This document shows, piece after piece, positions 45,543 through 54,779 of a DNA stretch of 64,000 nucleotides. Made by a program: the position numbers and the translations under genes. The notes beneath the pieces were generated by a model that worked only from the letters and a program-made list of their open reading frames with translations, made no database searches and was not told the origin of the DNA. This DNA comes from Flavobacterium psychrotrophum (GTDB lineage: Bacteria > Bacteroidota > Bacteroidia > Flavobacteriales > Flavobacteriaceae), in the NCBI RefSeq assembly GCF_003403075.1, contig NZ_CP031557.1:2790001-2854000 (forward strand), read 5' to 3'. Every line of letters begins with the position of its first letter. Position 1 is the first letter of the stretch.

Positions 45543-48500
45543 TTAGAAACTTGCTTCTATACCAAAAGCGAACGTACGTGGGTTAGGGAATGAACCATTA
45601 TCAAAACCTCTTGAAAGTAGGCCGTCATTTCCGTTAAAATCAGGATCTACACCCTTGTAAGGAGTAATAGTAAGCAGGTTAGACCCTTGTACATATAGGC
45701 GAACTCTTTCTACAAACTTGTTTTTCTCCATAGGTACGTTGTAGCCAACCTGAAGGTTTTGCAGCCTTAAGTAGTCTCCTTTTTGTATAAAACGGGTAGA
45801 CTCCCTGTTGTTTTGGTTAACGTCATTAAATGTAGGACGTGGTACATTGGTATTGGTATTTTCTGGCGTCCAGTAGTTAAGCTCATCTTTATGGCTGTTA
45901 AGAATACCACCCTGCATAAGTGCCGCATAGGTACCGTTAAACACTTTGTTACCACCATGACCTTGCCAGAACATTGAGAAATCAAAGTTTTTATAGCTGG
46001 CATTAAAGTTAAAACCATAGCTGTATTTAGGTATAGAGGTACCTAAGTGTGTACGGTCATCACTAGTAATTTGACCGTCGCCATTTACGTCTTTAAATTT
46101 AACATCGCCGGGTTCAGCTCCTAACTGTGTAGCATGATTTGCTATATCGTCTGTATTCTGGAAAATACCTTCTGCAACATAAGCAAACAAATCACCTGCA
46201 CTATGGCCAACTTCTGTAATAGATGCTGCACCATAAATAGGCAGTCCATCGTTAGCTATCTTAAGCACTTTATTTTTAAGTGTACCAAGGTTTGCATTTA
46301 CATCCCACTGAAAATCATGATCGTGATTGCTGTAACTTACTGTAAACTCAAAGCCCTGGTTTCTAATTCTGCCTACGTTAGTACGTATGTTAGCAGGGAA
46401 CGCGCCTGTAGAAAATGGCAACGGCTGCCCTACGATGATATCATCTGAAGTTCTTACAAAATATTCTGTAGTAAACTGTAGCTTGTTTTTAAACATGGCA
46501 AATTCTAATGCCACATTTGTAGTAGATGTTTCTTCCCACTTGATATTAGGGTCTTTAAGATCTATTACTGTAGTACCCGGAGCTAAGCCGTTATTAAATG
46601 TATATGATGCAAATGGATTTACTACAGCAGAATAATCGTAGTTAGCTATTGTATTGTTACCAAGTAAACCATAACCTCCTCTTAGCTTAAGGGTATCCCA
46701 CCACTCAGGTAGCTTAAGATCATTACTTATTTTATAAGCACCTGATACAGAGTAATAATTACCGGTGTCATTTTTAGGAGCGAACTTAGAAGACCTGTCC
46801 TGACGGAAGTTACCTGTAATGTAGTATGTATCATTAAAACTATAGTTTATCCTTCCTAATAGTGACTTTCTTGTTTCTCTCTGAAAGTTTTCTCCTCCGG
46901 AAATAGCATCTGCAAACTGTATCTGAGAAATTTCGTTGTAGTCATATCCTACACCACGGCTCCACATGTACTGGTCTCTCCAGTCTTCCATAACACTACC
47001 TGCCATGGCATCAAAATGATGCTTACCAAAGTTTATGTCATAGTTAAGAAGGTTATCTACAATAGTCCTGGTGTTGTTAGTCTGGTTTATGTTAAGTGCT
47101 GATTCTGCCTTAACAGTAACATAGTACCATCCAAGGTCGCTTTGCGGCACAAACATCCTGTTTTTAAGATTCATCTGGTCCGCAGTAACCCTTGTAGTAA
47201 ACTTAAGCCCTTTTACTATTTCAAGTTCACCCCACACATTACCTATAAAACGGTTTCTGTTAGAGTCACTATTTACAAGGTTGTTCCAACCTATTACGTT
47301 AAGGATAATAGCCCTTTGTGAAAGGTTATCTGTACCACCATAACCGCCCAGCCTATTGGCATCATAAACCGGCATTGTAGGAATACCCTGAAGCAACGTT
47401 GTAATGGTAGATTCACCATTATATGATGTAAAGTTATCTTTACCAGAATCTGTATAGCCTAATTTAGCGCCATACTTAAATTTACCTTTTTGTCCACCTA
47501 TATTAAGTGTTGTAGCATAACGCTCAAATGCCTGAGGCACTTTAAGGTAACTTGTATTTTTAAAGTAGTCTACGTTCAGGCTATAATTCATAGTCTCTGA
47601 ACCGCCACTAAAGCTAAGCGAGTGGTTTTCTACCCTACCCGTGCGGTAAGCAGCATCCTGCCAGTTAGTATCAACATTGTTGATATAGTTAGGGCTACTA
47701 GGGTCGTTACCCGGTAGCAATGCCATACCCACGTTAGCAAAAGAAGCGTTTGCTATTTGCTGGTACTGCTCCCTATTTGTAACCGGGATTTTTCTTGCTA
47801 CTTCCTGAAAAGCTGTATATGCCTTGTAATTAACGCTGGTTTTACCGGCCTTACCTTTTTTAGTAGTAATAATTACTACACCATTAGCACCACGCACACC
47901 ATAAATAGCAGCCGAAGACGCATCTTTTAAAACCTGCATCGACTCAATTTCGCCCGGTGCAAAGTCATTTGGAGCATCTACGATCATACCGTCTATTACA
48001 AACAGTGGGTTGTTATTGTTAAAAGACGTTATACCACGTATTTTAATGTTTACAAAACCACCCGGCTCACCCGATGATTGTACTGTAACACCTGCTACCT
48101 GGCCCTGAAGCTGCTTGGCAACATCATAAGTAATGGTTTTTTTAGCATCTTCAACTTTTACCACACCTACAGATCCTGTAAGGTCTGATTTTTTTGCGGT
48201 ACCATAACCTATCACAACCACGTCGTCTAGCTGTGTAGCAGCGGTTGCAAGTTTTACATTAATAACAGTCTGGTTACCTACTTTAACCTCCTGGCTTGTA
48301 AAACCGATGTAAGAAAAAACTAATACATCGTTTGCGTTAGCCCTGATAGAAAAATTTCCGTCAAGATCTGTAGACACACTGTTTGATGTACCTTTAATAA
48401 GAACAGTTGCCATAGGCAGCGCCATACCATCTTCGGTAGAAGAAATAGTACCTGTTACAGCCACCTCCTGCGCAGAAGCGGTCATGACTGTAAATAAGAT

Positions 48501-48575
48501 AAGCATACAGGCGGCCAGCTCTTTTTTAAGGAGCCCTCCCCTAATTGCTTTAAATAACGTAGTTAATCTCATCAT
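45543..48575 (-). CDS. susC: SusC/RagA-family TonB-linked outer-membrane transporter
   Basis: A 1010-residue SusC protein. A signal peptide (to about TASAQ) is followed by a carboxypeptidase-regulatory-like beta domain (about 38-115, AVTGTISSTEDGMALPMATV), then the plug (LDDVVVIGYGTAKKSDLTGS, about 117-135 onwards, with the motif IRGITSFNNNNPLFVIDGM) and a 22-strand barrel ending in GIEASF. It imports arabinan oligosaccharides with SusD using TonB energy. First gene of the operon; promoter and predicted AraR operator lie just upstream. The start MM could be the second Met. Confidence 0.96.
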   Translation of the reverse strand: MMRLTTLFKAIRGGLLKKELAACMLILFTVMTASAQEVAVTGTISSTEDGMALPMATVLIKGTSNSVSTDLDGNFSIRANANDVLVFSYIGFTSQEVKVGNQTVINVKLATAATQLDDVVVIGYGTAKKSDLTGSVGVVKVEDAKKTITYDVAKQLQGQVAGVTVQSSGEPGGFVNIKIRGITSFNNNNPLFVIDGMIVDAPNDFAPGEIESMQVLKDASSAAIYGVRGANGVVIITTKKGKAGKTSVNYKAYTAFQEVARKIPVTNREQYQQIANASFANVGMALLPGNDPSSPNYINNVDTNWQDAAYRTGRVENHSLSFSGGSETMNYSLNVDYFKNTSYLKVPQAFERYATTLNIGGQKGKFKYGAKLGYTDSGKDNFTSYNGESTITTLLQGIPTMPVYDANRLGGYGGTDNLSQRAIILNVIGWNNLVNSDSNRNRFIGNVWGELEIVKGLKFTTRVTADQMNLKNRMFVPQSDLGWYYVTVKAESALNINQTNNTRTIVDNLLNYDINFGKHHFDAMAGSVMEDWRDQYMWSRGVGYDYNEISQIQFADAISGGENFQRETRKSLLGRINYSFNDTYYITGNFRQDRSSKFAPKNDTGNYYSVSGAYKISNDLKLPEWWDTLKLRGGYGLLGNNTIANYDYSAVVNPFASYTFNNGLAPGTTVIDLKDPNIKWEETSTTNVALEFAMFKNKLQFTTEYFVRTSDDIIVGQPLPFSTGAFPANIRTNVGRIRNQGFEFTVSYSNHDHDFQWDVNANLGTLKNKVLKIANDGLPIYGAASITEVGHSAGDLFAYVAEGIFQNTDDIANHATQLGAEPGDVKFKDVNGDGQITSDDRTHLGTSIPKYSYGFNFNASYKNFDFSMFWQGHGGNKVFNGTYAALMQGGILNSHKDELNYWTPENTNTNVPRPTFNDVNQNNRESTRFIQKGDYLRLQNLQVGYNVPMEKNKFVERVRLYVQGSNLLTITPYKGVDPDFNGNDGLLSRGFDNGSFPNPRTFAFGIEASF

Positions 48576-48600
48576 AAAAATAAAATTTGGTTCGTTTAAT

Positions 48601-48652
48601 AAATGTATTTTTTACACTTCCAAATTTAGTTAAAGATTATTTAAAAAAACAA
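48601..48652 (-). promoter_or_regulatory. susC promoter with predicted AraR operator
   Basis: On the minus strand TTG (48650-48652) and TAAATTTG (48621-48628) are 21 nt apart, matching the TTG-N-TANNTTTG promoter. The 19-bp site 48601-48619 (AAATGTATTTTTTACACTT on the plus strand) lies directly after the -7 box, over the expected start of transcription. Confidence 0.6.
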
Positions 48653-48758
48653 ATAAAATTTTCAAAAAGTGAAATTTTAACATAAATAAACTAATAAGAC
48701 CCTAATACTACAACGTTGTCAGCCATCAAATATATATTATTGCGATTTTTTCAAAATA

Positions 48759-48789
48759 ATTGTAATTTCGTACACTTGTTAGTATCTTG
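48759..48789 (+). promoter_or_regulatory. araR promoter with predicted autoregulatory AraR site
   Basis: TTG (48760-48762) and a TATCTTG element (48783-48789, imperfect TANNTTTG) are 20 nt apart. The ACACTT-type site 48759-48777 lies across the -33 box; its left half-site is shifted by 1 nt relative to the other four copies. This suggests repression of araR by its own product. Confidence 0.5.
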
Positions 48790-48806
48790 CACTCAATTAA
48801 AAATCA

Positions 48807-49490
48807 ATGGAAAGCTATAACGATCAGGAAAAAGTACTGCTTGCAGTAGACTGTATTATCTTTGGGTTTGATAAAAAGCAGTTGAAAATACTCCTTATCA
48901 AAAGGGATTTTGAACCCGAAAGAGGTAAGTGGTCGCTTATGGGTGGTTTCCTCCGTCCCGATGAAAATCTCGATAACGCAGCCGTGCGTGTACTGCACCA
49001 CCTTACAGGTCTTGACAATGTATATATGGAGCAGTTGCGTATGTACAGTGCGATAGACAGGGATCCTGTAGACCGCACCGTATCGGTATCTTACTACGCA
49101 CTCATTAATATAACAGAGCACACAGAAATAAATAAAAACTTTTCTGCTAAGTGGTTTGACATTACCGAATTTCCGAGCCTGATATTTGACCACAATATAA
49201 TGGTAGCAAATGCCATGAGCCGCCTGCGTTACCGCGCCTCTACAAAACCTATAGGCTTTGAACTGCTGCCGGAAAAATTTACCATGAAGCAGCTACAGGT
49301 ACTTTATGAAGCAATACTGGGTGAAAAACTGGATAAGCGTAACTTTATAAATAAAATAAACGGGCTTGATATTTTATTAAAGACCGAAGAAAAAGATATG
49401 AACTCTTCGCGCAAGGGATCATTCCTTTATAAGTTTGACGAAGAAAAATATAAGCTCAAAGTTTCAGACGGGTTTACATTTAAGTTATAA
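48807..49490 (+). CDS. araR: Nudix-related transcriptional regulator AraR
   Basis: A 227-residue protein with an N-terminal Nudix domain (about 10-140) and a C-terminal winged helix (about 150-227, TMKQLQVLYEAILGEKLDKRNF), as in NrtR-type regulators. The Nudix box GGFLRPDENLDNAAVRVLHHLTG lacks the REUXEE glutamates (RVLHHL instead), so hydrolase activity is not expected. In Bacteroidota such proteins, e.g. AraR of B. thetaiotaomicron, repress arabinose genes and release DNA upon binding L-arabinose. It is divergent from susC, and predicted sites lie in front of it, susC, araB, araA and the MFS gene. Confidence 0.9.
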   Translation: MESYNDQEKVLLAVDCIIFGFDKKQLKILLIKRDFEPERGKWSLMGGFLRPDENLDNAAVRVLHHLTGLDNVYMEQLRMYSAIDRDPVDRTVSVSYYALINITEHTEINKNFSAKWFDITEFPSLIFDHNIMVANAMSRLRYRASTKPIGFELLPEKFTMKQLQVLYEAILGEKLDKRNFINKINGLDILLKTEEKDMNSSRKGSFLYKFDEEKYKLKVSDGFTFKL

Positions 49491-49525
49491 AAAAAGCCGG
49501 AGGTATTTAACCTTCGGCTTTTTTG
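49489..49525. terminator. Bidirectional terminator between araR and the DUF4294 gene
   Basis: Complementary arms AAAAAAGCCGGAGGT and ACCTTCGGCTTTTTT (about 49489-49503 and 49509-49524, one bulge each) form a stem with A- and T-runs on both sides. It overlaps the last codons of the DUF4294 gene. Confidence 0.75.
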
Positions 49526-50172
49526 TTTTTTTGTTTCCAGGCTTTCTTCAGCGCGGCATAGTCTATCGTAAATGCCGGATCCTGTTGTTGCAGGCGGTGC
49601 TCTTCAAAGGCTTTAAGTAAAAATCCTTCTATTAAAAAGTCTTCGGCAACAATACCCGGGCTATATGTCTTTTTAAGGTCAATATCAAAAAGGTGCGCAA
49701 TACGATTGCTATAAAATGCTTTAAAACCACTTTTTTGCTCCTTAATAAGATCAAAAGTACTTTTTCCCGTCTGGCGATATATAAGTTTAACCAGTATCTG
49801 GCCTTCTTTGCGGGTAAGCTTCTTAAGTTGTGCTTCAAACTCATCTTCAAGATAGTTTTGCACCATTTTAGCATATCGCTTTTTATCCTTTTCAGATTTT
49901 AGCTTTGCCATATTCTCATTCATCATGGTAAGACGATCAGCGGCTATCTTGGCATATGGGTACACCTTAAGCGTGCGGCGTCGCAGTATGGCAAGTTGCT
50001 TTTTTTCGTCGGCAGAAAGCGTGTCGTGCACATTAGTAATAACAAGCTCCTGGAGCTGGGTGTTTATAAGAATAGAATCCTGGTCAATACTGTCGTGTTC
50101 GGTAATTTGCGCAAAACCACCAACACTACATAGCATTACTAAAATTAAAGAAAAAAGCGCCTTCATCTTCAT
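49507..50172 (-). CDS. DUF4294 exported protein
   Basis: A 221-residue product from the ATG at 50172 (a second Met two codons later is equally possible; the longer open frame extends far upstream without need). Signal peptide KALFSLILVMLCSVGGFAQ. The body is helical and charged: RRRTLKVYPYAKIAADRL, RYAKMVQNYLEDEFEAQL, KLIYRQTGKSTFDLIKEQ and SGFKAFYSNRIAHLFDIDL, matching the DUF4294 family of Bacteroidota. Function unknown; periplasmic location expected. It is divergent from the M42 peptidase gene. Confidence 0.82.
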   Translation of the reverse strand: MKMKALFSLILVMLCSVGGFAQITEHDSIDQDSILINTQLQELVITNVHDTLSADEKKQLAILRRRTLKVYPYAKIAADRLTMMNENMAKLKSEKDKKRYAKMVQNYLEDEFEAQLKKLTRKEGQILVKLIYRQTGKSTFDLIKEQKSGFKAFYSNRIAHLFDIDLKKTYSPGIVAEDFLIEGFLLKAFEEHRLQQQDPAFTIDYAALKKAWKQKNKKAEG

Positions 50173-50248
50173 AAAATTTCTGTTCAAATGTATACAATTA
50201 TACATAACTCTGCTCTGTAATTTATATTTTAGCGTCAAAATTAAATTT

Positions 50249-51337
50249 ATGTCTGCAAAAACCATACTAAATGATGCTTCAATGGCATTTTTGGAAAAAT
50301 ATTTAAACAACGCTTCTCCCACAGGATATGAAAGTGAAGGCCAAAAGGTTTGGATGGAATACCTTAAACCTTATGTAGATACCTTTATTACCGATACCTA
50401 TGGCACGGCTGTAGGTGTTATAAATCCTGATGCGCCATATAAAGTAGTTATAGAGGGGCATAGCGATGAAATATCATGGTATGTAAACTATATTACAGAA
50501 AACGGCCTGATATACGTAATACGCAACGGTGGATCTGACCACATGATAGCGCCTAGTAAGCGTGTAAACATTCATACAAAAAACGGTATTGTAAAAGGTG
50601 TTTTTGGCTGGCCGGCCATCCATACGCGCAACCGTGGTAAAGAGGAACCTGCCAAAATAGAAACCATATTTATAGACCTTGGCTGCTCTACTAAAGAAGA
50701 AGTTGAAAAACTGGGTGTGCACGTAGGCTGCGTGATTACCTACCCTGATGATTTTATGGTGCTTAATGATAACAAATTTGTTTGCCGTGCCATAGATAAC
50801 CGCATAGGCGGATTTATGATTGCCGAGGTAGCACGACTGCTGAAAGAAAATGGCAAGACATTACCTTTCGGCTTGTACATTACAAACTCTGTTCAGGAAG
50901 AAGTAGGCTTAAGGGGGGCAGAAATGATTACCAAAACCATTCGCCCTAATGTAGCCATTGTTACAGATGTTTGCCACGACAGTACTACCCCTATGATAGA
51001 CAAGCGCATTGAGGGCGAAACCCAGATAGGCAAAGGTCCGGTTATTACCTATGCCCCTGCTGTGCAAAACAACCTGCGCGAACTGATACTTGATACCGCT
51101 ACTAAAAACGAAATACCTTTTCAGCGCCTTGCCTCAAGCCGCGTAACGGGTACCGATACCGACGCCTTTGCTTACAGTAACGGTGGTGTAGCTTCTGCCC
51201 TTATATCGTTGCCACTACGCTATATGCACACCACTGTAGAAATGGTACACAGGGAAGATGTAGAAAATGTTATTAAGCTTATTTATGAGACACTCCTTAC
51301 TATAGAGAATGAGGAAACTTTTTCTTATTTTAAGTAA
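50249..51337 (+). CDS. M42-family metallopeptidase (glutamyl aminopeptidase/FrvX type)
   Basis: A 362-residue cytoplasmic aminopeptidase from the ATG at 50249; the longer frame to 49925 runs through the neighbouring gene's antisense strand. Metal ligands and active site: EGHSDEI (His and Asp), CRAIDNRIGG (bridging Asp), VQEEVGLRGAEM (Glu pair), VTDVCHDSTTP, and C-terminal MHTTVEMVHREDVE. M42 enzymes form tetrahedral dodecamers and degrade peptides. The 51347 gene follows at 9 bp, suggesting an operon. Confidence 0.93.
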   Translation: MSAKTILNDASMAFLEKYLNNASPTGYESEGQKVWMEYLKPYVDTFITDTYGTAVGVINPDAPYKVVIEGHSDEISWYVNYITENGLIYVIRNGGSDHMIAPSKRVNIHTKNGIVKGVFGWPAIHTRNRGKEEPAKIETIFIDLGCSTKEEVEKLGVHVGCVITYPDDFMVLNDNKFVCRAIDNRIGGFMIAEVARLLKENGKTLPFGLYITNSVQEEVGLRGAEMITKTIRPNVAIVTDVCHDSTTPMIDKRIEGETQIGKGPVITYAPAVQNNLRELILDTATKNEIPFQRLASSRVTGTDTDAFAYSNGGVASALISLPLRYMHTTVEMVHREDVENVIKLIYETLLTIENEETFSYFK

Positions 51338-51346
51338 TAACTGCCA

Positions 51347-51721
51347 ATGAAAAATTTCCTGGAACAAACAGCACAATTATGGGTAATAACAAGGGGTATA
51401 ATAATTACCTGCATTGTTATATGGCTACTTACGCTTAACTGGCATCAAGAGCTTATGAGCCCATTCACATTTCCAAAAGTAGGAATAAGCATTGCCTATC
51501 TTATGATGTTGTGCATATTGTTTTCTAATGAAATAAAAGGCAATAAACTTCCTTACCTTACCCGTTCATTTGCCGGAGGTTTATCAATATTATACGCCCT
51601 GGGCTTTTTATTTTCAACATTTGTTCCGGGTCAGCGCTATTTTATACTTATGGCAATTTGGTTCTTATTTTTTGGCCTGTACGATGTATTGATCATTGGA
51701 GGGTTCAGGCAGGAAGAATAA
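51347..51721 (+). CDS. Small four-helix membrane protein, unknown function
   Basis: A 124-residue hydrophobic protein with four predicted membrane helices (about 14-33, 46-62, 71-92 and 97-118). No motif is recognised. The ending FGLYDVLIIGGFRQEE is charged and probably cytoplasmic. Nine bases after the M42 peptidase gene and ahead of a strong terminator, so they form a two-gene unit. Confidence 0.7.
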   Translation: MKNFLEQTAQLWVITRGIIITCIVIWLLTLNWHQELMSPFTFPKVGISIAYLMMLCILFSNEIKGNKLPYLTRSFAGGLSILYALGFLFSTFVPGQRYFILMAIWFLFFGLYDVLIIGGFRQEE

Positions 51722-51747
51722 TTTTATCTCTATATAACAGAGTATCT

Positions 51748-51779
51748 AAAATGCCGGCTAAAACTTTAGCCGGCATTTT
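51748..51779 (+). terminator. Terminator after the M42 peptidase operon
   Basis: A perfect stem of about 14 bp (AAATGCCGGCTAAA with TTTAGCCGGCATTT) with a 3-4-nt loop and T-tail, 27 bp after the stop of the small membrane protein gene. Confidence 0.85.
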
Positions 51780-51975
51780 AATATCTCAAACGGGGAAAGT
51801 TAAAGGTTAATCCTTTAAGCTCATAAAAAGCCATGTAATAAGAGTTGCTATCTTACAAAATTATCCTAATTTTATTATAACATTCAGTAGCAGGAGCCCG
51901 CGGTATATTTTTTAGTTGTAACTTCGATAGCTGAATATTGAACCTACTAAATATTGATATTCGAAAAATGACCGT

Positions 51976-53208
51976 ATGATATACCGCAAACCGGATTCGA
52001 TAATACCAAAGAACGACTATGAAAGGCTCGAAAAGCTGCGTGACTACCAGATACTGGACACGCACTCTGAAGATACCTTTGATAAAATAGCACTTATGGC
52101 ATCGCAGATATTTAACACGCCCAGTGCCTTTATAACTTTTGTAGACGAAGACCGTGTTTTCTTTAAATCAAACCTTAGCTCACTTACGGTAAACGAAATT
52201 CCGAGAAATGACAGTTTGTGCTCGCTTGCCATACTGGAAGATAACATTACGCTTTTTCAGGATACACATCTGCATAATTCATTGCTTGAAAGTCCTTATG
52301 TAGCTGCCGAGGGTGGCATCCGCTTTTATGCCGGGGCACCATTAAAATCGCCTGAAGGTTACAATATGGGCACCATTTGTGTGGTAGACTCTGTTGCACG
52401 AGAGCAGCCTACATCGCACCAGCTCGAAATGCTGCGTACACTTTCTACCATAATTATAGATAAGCTCGAAAATCGCCTGCGCTACCGCAAATCGGTTGAA
52501 TCGCAAATCAACCTGATGAATATTGCACTGCACGAAATTAAAAATCCGCTGGCAAGTATAAAACTTGCTAACGAGATTATTACTAAAAATCCTGCCAGTA
52601 CAGAGCGTATGACCGAAAATATTAAATCGGCCGTTGCAAACATCCAACGTAAACTGGGCGAGTACCTTGCCCATAGCGAGATGGAAGAAAAAGACCAGGT
52701 ACTTAATATTGAGAATGTAGACCTCAGGGATATGTTCCGCAGGCTGGTAAATAATTTTGAACTGCTTGCTGACCGCAAAAAACAGAGTATAGAACTACAC
52801 GTAGATGAGCATTTGCCTATTGTAGAGGCCGACCGTGAAAAAATACTGGACGTTCTACACAACCTGCTGAGTAACGCAATTAAATACTCTTACCACAGCA
52901 CTACGATAAAAGTTTCGGCACGCGAGGCCGGTAATTATGTACACATTGAAGTTAAAGACCAGGGACAGGGACTAAACCTGAGCGATATGCAAAAGCTGTT
53001 TACAAAATTTGCCAAGCTCAGTTCTAAGCCTACCGGTAAAGAAACCAGTAATGGCTTGGGGCTATCTATAACAAAATCGTTTGTAGAGCTGCATAAAGGT
53101 AATATTTATGCCATGAGCCCCGGTAAAGAAAAAGGCACTACGTTTATTGTATCGCTACCTTTTAAGCACAGGCTTGCTACAGAAGAGAGTGAAGCAGCAA
53201 CTGCATAA
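51976..53208 (+). CDS. GAF-domain sensor histidine kinase
   Basis: A 410-residue cytoplasmic kinase. An N-terminal GAF domain (about 25-165) contains FDKIALMASQIFNTPSAFIT, CSLAILEDN and FYAGAPLKSPEGYNMGTICV. The H box is LHEIKNPLASIKL (H186), then HATPase boxes LHNLLSNAIKYS, VKDQGQGLNL and ETSNGLGLSITKSF. No receiver or regulator is adjacent; an AraC regulator follows 74 bp later but is not a known phospho-target. Signal unknown. Confidence 0.92.
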   Translation: MIYRKPDSIIPKNDYERLEKLRDYQILDTHSEDTFDKIALMASQIFNTPSAFITFVDEDRVFFKSNLSSLTVNEIPRNDSLCSLAILEDNITLFQDTHLHNSLLESPYVAAEGGIRFYAGAPLKSPEGYNMGTICVVDSVAREQPTSHQLEMLRTLSTIIIDKLENRLRYRKSVESQINLMNIALHEIKNPLASIKLANEIITKNPASTERMTENIKSAVANIQRKLGEYLAHSEMEEKDQVLNIENVDLRDMFRRLVNNFELLADRKKQSIELHVDEHLPIVEADREKILDVLHNLLSNAIKYSYHSTTIKVSAREAGNYVHIEVKDQGQGLNLSDMQKLFTKFAKLSSKPTGKETSNGLGLSITKSFVELHKGNIYAMSPGKEKGTTFIVSLPFKHRLATEESEAATA

Positions 53209-53282
53209 GTATAGTAATTTTACACTTTAATATTCGTTTTTATGGTTAAAAATCATTAATTTACACTGTTTAAATTAATGGT

Positions 53283-54203
53283 ATGAGTAACCGCAAAGCC
53301 CTGCTGGACAAACCCGCACTTACAGTAGAAAGATCGTTAAAAACGCTGGTAGAAAACCGTACGGTTTACTCTCTTGATAACTGTGAGCTCAATTTGTTTG
53401 AAACCTACCAGGAGTCTATACTTGTACCTTTAAAATTTAATGACCTTGTAGTTACCAGTATGCTGCGCGGAAAAAAGGTAATGCACCTTTTTGACGATCC
53501 TGAATTTGAATACCTGCCCGGCGAAACGGTTATTGTACCCGGAAATGTAGAAATGAAAATTGATTTTCCGGAAGCATCCGTTCAAAATCCTACGCAATGC
53601 CTGGCACTCGCCATAGATCATGACAAAATTAATGATACCCTGCATTTTTTAAACGAGCGCTACCCAAAACAAGATAGTTTTGGCTGGCGACTTAATCATG
53701 AAAATTACTTTTTTTATAATAATACAGAACTTGCAGCCACACTAAACAAACTGATACGTGAGTGTATGGGTACAAGCGTTACTAAAGATGCCCTGGCAGA
53801 CCTGGCACTACAGGAGCTCTTAGTGCGCATTGTACAAACGCAAACCGTACAGCAATCTAATACAGGAAAGCTAACAGATAGTAACAGCCCTATTGTAGCA
53901 ATAGCTGAATACATCCGCGCTAATATTACCGCACCGGTAAACCTTAAGGACCTGAGCGAAAAGGCGTGCATGAGCACAACTTCTTTTTACCGTTATTTTA
54001 AAAGGGAACTGGGCATGAGCCCGATAGAATTTATTTTAAACGAAAAAATAAAACACGCCAAGCAGTTGCTTAAAAACCCGGGCATACAAATAAACGAAGT
54101 ATGTTTTATGTCTGGTTTTGATGACTGTAATTATTTTATCAGGCTGTTTAAAAAACACGAGGGCATTACACCAAAGCAATATCAACTATTGAATGTGGGG
54201 TAA
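53283..54203 (+). CDS. AraC-family transcriptional regulator
   Basis: A 306-residue regulator with an N-terminal sensing domain (about 20-180) of the cupin-like AraC_N type (YLPGETVIVPGNVEMKIDFPE) and a C-terminal double HTH (about 205-303: NLKDLSEKACMSTTSFYRYF ... VCFMSGFDDCNYFIRLFKKH, GITPKQYQ). It lies upstream of DUF779, alcohol and aldehyde dehydrogenase genes, a grouping seen in many bacteria in which this regulator activates the aldehyde dehydrogenase. Effector probably an aldehyde or alcohol; that is inference. Confidence 0.88.
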   Translation: MSNRKALLDKPALTVERSLKTLVENRTVYSLDNCELNLFETYQESILVPLKFNDLVVTSMLRGKKVMHLFDDPEFEYLPGETVIVPGNVEMKIDFPEASVQNPTQCLALAIDHDKINDTLHFLNERYPKQDSFGWRLNHENYFFYNNTELAATLNKLIRECMGTSVTKDALADLALQELLVRIVQTQTVQQSNTGKLTDSNSPIVAIAEYIRANITAPVNLKDLSEKACMSTTSFYRYFKRELGMSPIEFILNEKIKHAKQLLKNPGIQINEVCFMSGFDDCNYFIRLFKKHEGITPKQYQLLNVG

Positions 54204-54299
54204 TTAGGATTGTTAGAATTTTAGATTATTTGTATTTTAGACTGTTGTTATATTAAACTATCCTTGAAATTCCTCCTATCGTCGGAATGACAAACTCTT

Positions 54300-54338
54300 T
54301 TCCATTCTGGACGCAACGCAGCGAAATCGAAGAATCTC
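54300..54338 (-). repeat. Dispersed repeat, GAGATTCTTCGA type (copy A)
   Basis: Read on the minus strand it begins GAGATTCTTCGATTTCGCTG and ends in a GAATGGAA word. Related stretches occur at 55040-55079 and 58035-58061. Intergenic and non-coding; nearby 54280-54294 reads TCGTCGGAATGAC, another part of the element. Confidence 0.55.
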
Positions 54339-54404
54339 GGGATATCAGACAATTGTTGTTTTCACATTCCACACAATTAACTCAAAACTATAAAGAAGGA
54401 CAAA

Positions 54405-54779
54405 CTACTCCTCAATATAGCTTAGCTCTTCCAAATCTACGCGCTCCTCTTCTGTAAATAAACGCGACTGTATCATAAATCTTTTTCCTAACGGAATTTC
54501 TAAAGAAAAGCTTGCGCCCCTGCCGTCCACCGCGGTTAGGGTAAGGTGGGTGTGCTGCCAGTATTCAAACTGATCCTTACTCATCCAGAACTCACAGCCC
54601 TCTACCACACCCAGGCACACATCGCTGTAGCCCAGTTTAAAATCACCTTTTTCAAAACACATCGGCTGGCTGCCATCACAGCATCCCCCACTCTGGTGAA
54701 ACATCAGTTCTCCATAACGGCCTTTCAGCTCGTTTATCAGGGCTATTGCCTTTTCATCTGCATCTATCCTTTTATACAT
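54405..54779 (-). CDS. DUF779 protein
   Basis: A 124-residue protein of the DUF779 family, typically found beside aldehyde dehydrogenases. The Cys-rich core SGGCCDGSQPMCFEKGDFKLG with three or four Cys, then FWMSKDQFEYWQHTHLTL and DGRGASFSLEIPLGKRFMIQ, are the family's marks; a metal or redox site is plausible but unproven. The AraC regulator ends 200 bp away and the alcohol dehydrogenase starts 320 bp further. Its start codon region (first five codons and leader) is repeated upstream. Confidence 0.85.
   Translation of the reverse strand: MYKRIDADEKAIALINELKGRYGELMFHQSGGCCDGSQPMCFEKGDFKLGYSDVCLGVVEGCEFWMSKDQFEYWQHTHLTLTAVDGRGASFSLEIPLGKRFMIQSRLFTEEERVDLEELSYIEE

Noticed and set aside
49925..50248. 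Extended N terminus for the M42 peptidase.
   Set aside because: The extra 108 residues are antisense to the DUF4294 coding region and its leader; the ATG at 50249 starts the family-typical sequence.
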